Source: JBPEXY01 sp052031065 (GTDB lineage: Bacteria > Pseudomonadota > Gammaproteobacteria > Immundisolibacterales > Immundisolibacteraceae). From it: a stretch of DNA of 64,000 bases. The translations under genes were made by a program, and so were the position numbers. Each line of letters begins with the position of its first letter. Within the stretch, counting starts at the first letter, position 1. The stretch covers positions 1 through 64,000 of the forward strand of contig JBPEXY010000261.1 in the NCBI GenBank assembly GCA_052031065.1, written 5' to 3'. Shown one piece after another: positions 62,586-64,000 of this stretch. The notes below the pieces were generated by a model. That model was not told where the DNA came from, did no database searches, and worked only from the letters and a program-made list of their open reading frames with translations.

Positions 62586-64000
62586 TTTCCTATAACGCCG
62601 ACGGTAGCCGCGATCGCGTCCATGTAGATCGCCATACCACGCTCCAGAGCGGCAAGGGGCAACCGTTCGTTGGGGGCATGCACCGGCACCCGATGATCCG
62701 GTAATCCCATACCGAAGGCCACATAACCGGGGAAAGCTTTAGCGTAGGTGGTGCCGCCAATAGCCACCGGCGGCCGATCATCATGCTGCCAGCGACGATA
62801 GCTCTCCACCAATTCGGTAACAAACTCATCGTCGGGATCGACCCAGAGCGAATCCATCGCTGCCACCATCGTCACCTGACCACCGAGGGGCGCTGTCTTG
62901 TCCATCAGCGCCTGCTCGATTTCCTGCGCCGACAATCCAATTGGCCCACGAATGTTCAGGTAGCAGTGAGTCGACCGTCCATCAGTCTCCACCTGACCAA
63001 CATTAACAGTAGTACTGCCCATCACCGGATGAGTTCTGGCTATGCCGAGACTTGATCCGTCAGTTTCTCCGGCCAGCAGCGGACCAAGGAACAGAATTGC
63101 GCGCTCTGCTGCGGACGAATCCGCTTTCAATTCAATCAGACTCGCAACCAGACGCGCTAAATGGGTGATGGCGTTGACACCACTTGCAGGCCGAGAGCCA
63201 TGACCGGCCTTGCCAAAAGCGGTGATTTCCACACCACCATTCGTGTTAGCAAATTCAAAACTGACTTCAGGGCGTTCGGCCACATACTTCGCAATCGCCA
63301 TCTCCACTTCTGCGGAAGTACCACCCAGCCTTAACGAAGCCCTGTCTGGGACCGAGTTGGGCGCTGTCCCTCCCCGAAACTGAGTGATTAACCCTTGTTC
63401 ACCAACCGGGGCAGGATGAAACGAAACCCGTGCATTGACAAAGCTCTTCTCTGCATGGACAACCGGGAACATAGCATCGGCTGTCCAGCCACGCGTCGGC
63501 GCCAGGCCGAGCGTGGCCACCTGTTCGAAATCGCCCCAGAGCATATTTTCTTCACTGGTGCCGATGATAACCCTGACCCCCCCCGCGAGCTCGATACCGA
63601 GCCGTTTCAGCCCCGCCAACGCATAAAGAGTTGCGGCAATAGGGCCTTTATCATCTGCCGCACCACGACCCCAGACCGCTCCATCGGCTACGATGGCGGA
63701 AAAGGGCGGATATTGCCACTGACTCTCGTCGCCAGGGGGTACGACGTCAGCATGAAGCAGAATACCGATAGAAGGTGGCTGATCATTGATGTCTATAACT
63801 GCAACCTGCTCATCAGCCACCAGTTGGCCGTTGAAACCGAGCTGCTCCGCATCAGCAACAATAGACTTGAGCAACCGCGTTTTATCAGATCGATAACTAT
63901 CGGTCGCATCTGTTATCGAAGGGATGGCGATCCAGCGCTTTAGCGCCTCCAGAGCAGCGGGCAGCTGGTACTCAGCCTCATTTTTAATAAGAGCCTGATC
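62573..64000 (-). CDS. M20 family metallopeptidase (5' end beyond the window)
   Basis: Di-zinc M20 peptidase/dipeptidase; the frame is open to the window edge, giving at least 475 residues, so the start is outside. The upstream part includes LKRWIAIPSIT, which is typical of the M20 N-terminus, so only a few residues are missing. Metal motifs are LHADVVPPGD and WGRGAADDKGP, followed by GTSEENMLWGDFE with the catalytic Glu region. The lid domain is in the middle (GSRPASGVNAITHL). Length and motifs resemble PepV/CNDP-type dipeptidases. Substrate probably a dipeptide or acylated amino acid. Confidence 0.88.
   Translation of the reverse strand, partial: DQALIKNEAEYQLPAALEALKRWIAIPSITDATDSYRSDKTRLLKSIVADAEQLGFNGQLVADEQVAVIDINDQPPSIGILLHADVVPPGDESQWQYPPFSAIVADGAVWGRGAADDKGPIAATLYALAGLKRLGIELAGGVRVIIGTSEENMLWGDFEQVATLGLAPTRGWTADAMFPVVHAEKSFVNARVSFHPAPVGEQGLITQFRGGTAPNSVPDRASLRLGGTSAEVEMAIAKYVAERPEVSFEFANTNGGVEITAFGKAGHGSRPASGVNAITHLARLVASLIELKADSSAAERAILFLGPLLAGETDGSSLGIARTHPVMGSTTVNVGQVETDGRSTHCYLNIRGPIGLSAQEIEQALMDKTAPLGGQVTMVAAMDSLWVDPDDEFVTELVESYRRWQHDDRPPVAIGGTTYAKAFPGYVAFGMGLPDHRVPVHAPNERLPLAALERGMAIYMDAIAATVGVIGNQRR

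Overview
The window reads as chromosomal DNA of a free-living gammaproteobacterium of moderately high GC. Housekeeping genes of that type (htpX, typA, dtd, apaH, yaaA, ppx/ppk1, single-chain pyruvate carboxylase, pagL) flank a large accessory block for oxidation of aromatic or polycyclic compounds. I saw no rRNA, tRNA, CRISPR array, insertion sequence or phage gene, and no sign of a recent mobile element. The genus cannot be fixed from sequence reading alone.

Layout. 1-10.3 kb: htpX, an alpha/beta hydrolase, a D-aminoacylase-type amidohydrolase, a glutathione S-transferase, a hybrid histidine kinase, pyruvate carboxylase and a crotonase-fold protein. 10.6-14.3 kb: Rieske ring-hydroxylating oxygenase (RHO) pair 1 and a sodium:solute symporter. 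14.6-21.1 kb: a small STAS-like protein, an RND pump with its adaptor, two UspA proteins and a DUF2238 membrane protein. 21.2-23.1 kb: RHO pair 2. 23.2-28.6 kb: a polyphosphate module (ppx, ppk1, polyphosphate:AMP phosphotransferase). 28.6-36.4 kb: a ParA-like ATPase coupled to a XylR/DmpR-type sigma-54 activator, divergent from a run of RHO pair 3, RHO pair 4 and a XylM/AlkB-type membrane monooxygenase. 36.5-39.4 kb: CHAD protein, YaaA, a potassium channel and a DNA glycosylase. 39.4-47.5 kb: a two-domain VOC protein, a carboxymuconolactone-decarboxylase/VOC fusion and RHO pairs 5, 6 and 7. 47.6-57.1 kb: an ACMSD-type amidohydrolase, a ferric-reductase-like membrane protein, a secreted protein, a PaaK-like ligase, a molybdenum hydroxylase operon with its own MoaD-like protein, and an orphan RHO alpha subunit (RHO 8). 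57.2-64 kb: apaH, dtd, typA, a thioesterase, pagL, a zinc metallopeptidase and the start-truncated end of an M20 peptidase.

How it fits together. Eight RHO alpha subunits, seven with a beta partner, plus a membrane diiron monooxygenase would start attack on several aromatic substrates. The VOC/CMD proteins, amidohydrolases, crotonase-fold protein, PaaK-like ligase and molybdenum hydroxylase could act further down. The window holds no recognisable RHO ferredoxin, RHO reductase, cis-diol dehydrogenase or classical ring-cleavage dioxygenase, so these must lie elsewhere or be replaced by proteins listed here. The sigma-54 activator is the only aromatic-sensing regulator seen. Substrates are inference throughout; subunit identities and metal ligands are read directly from the translated sequence.
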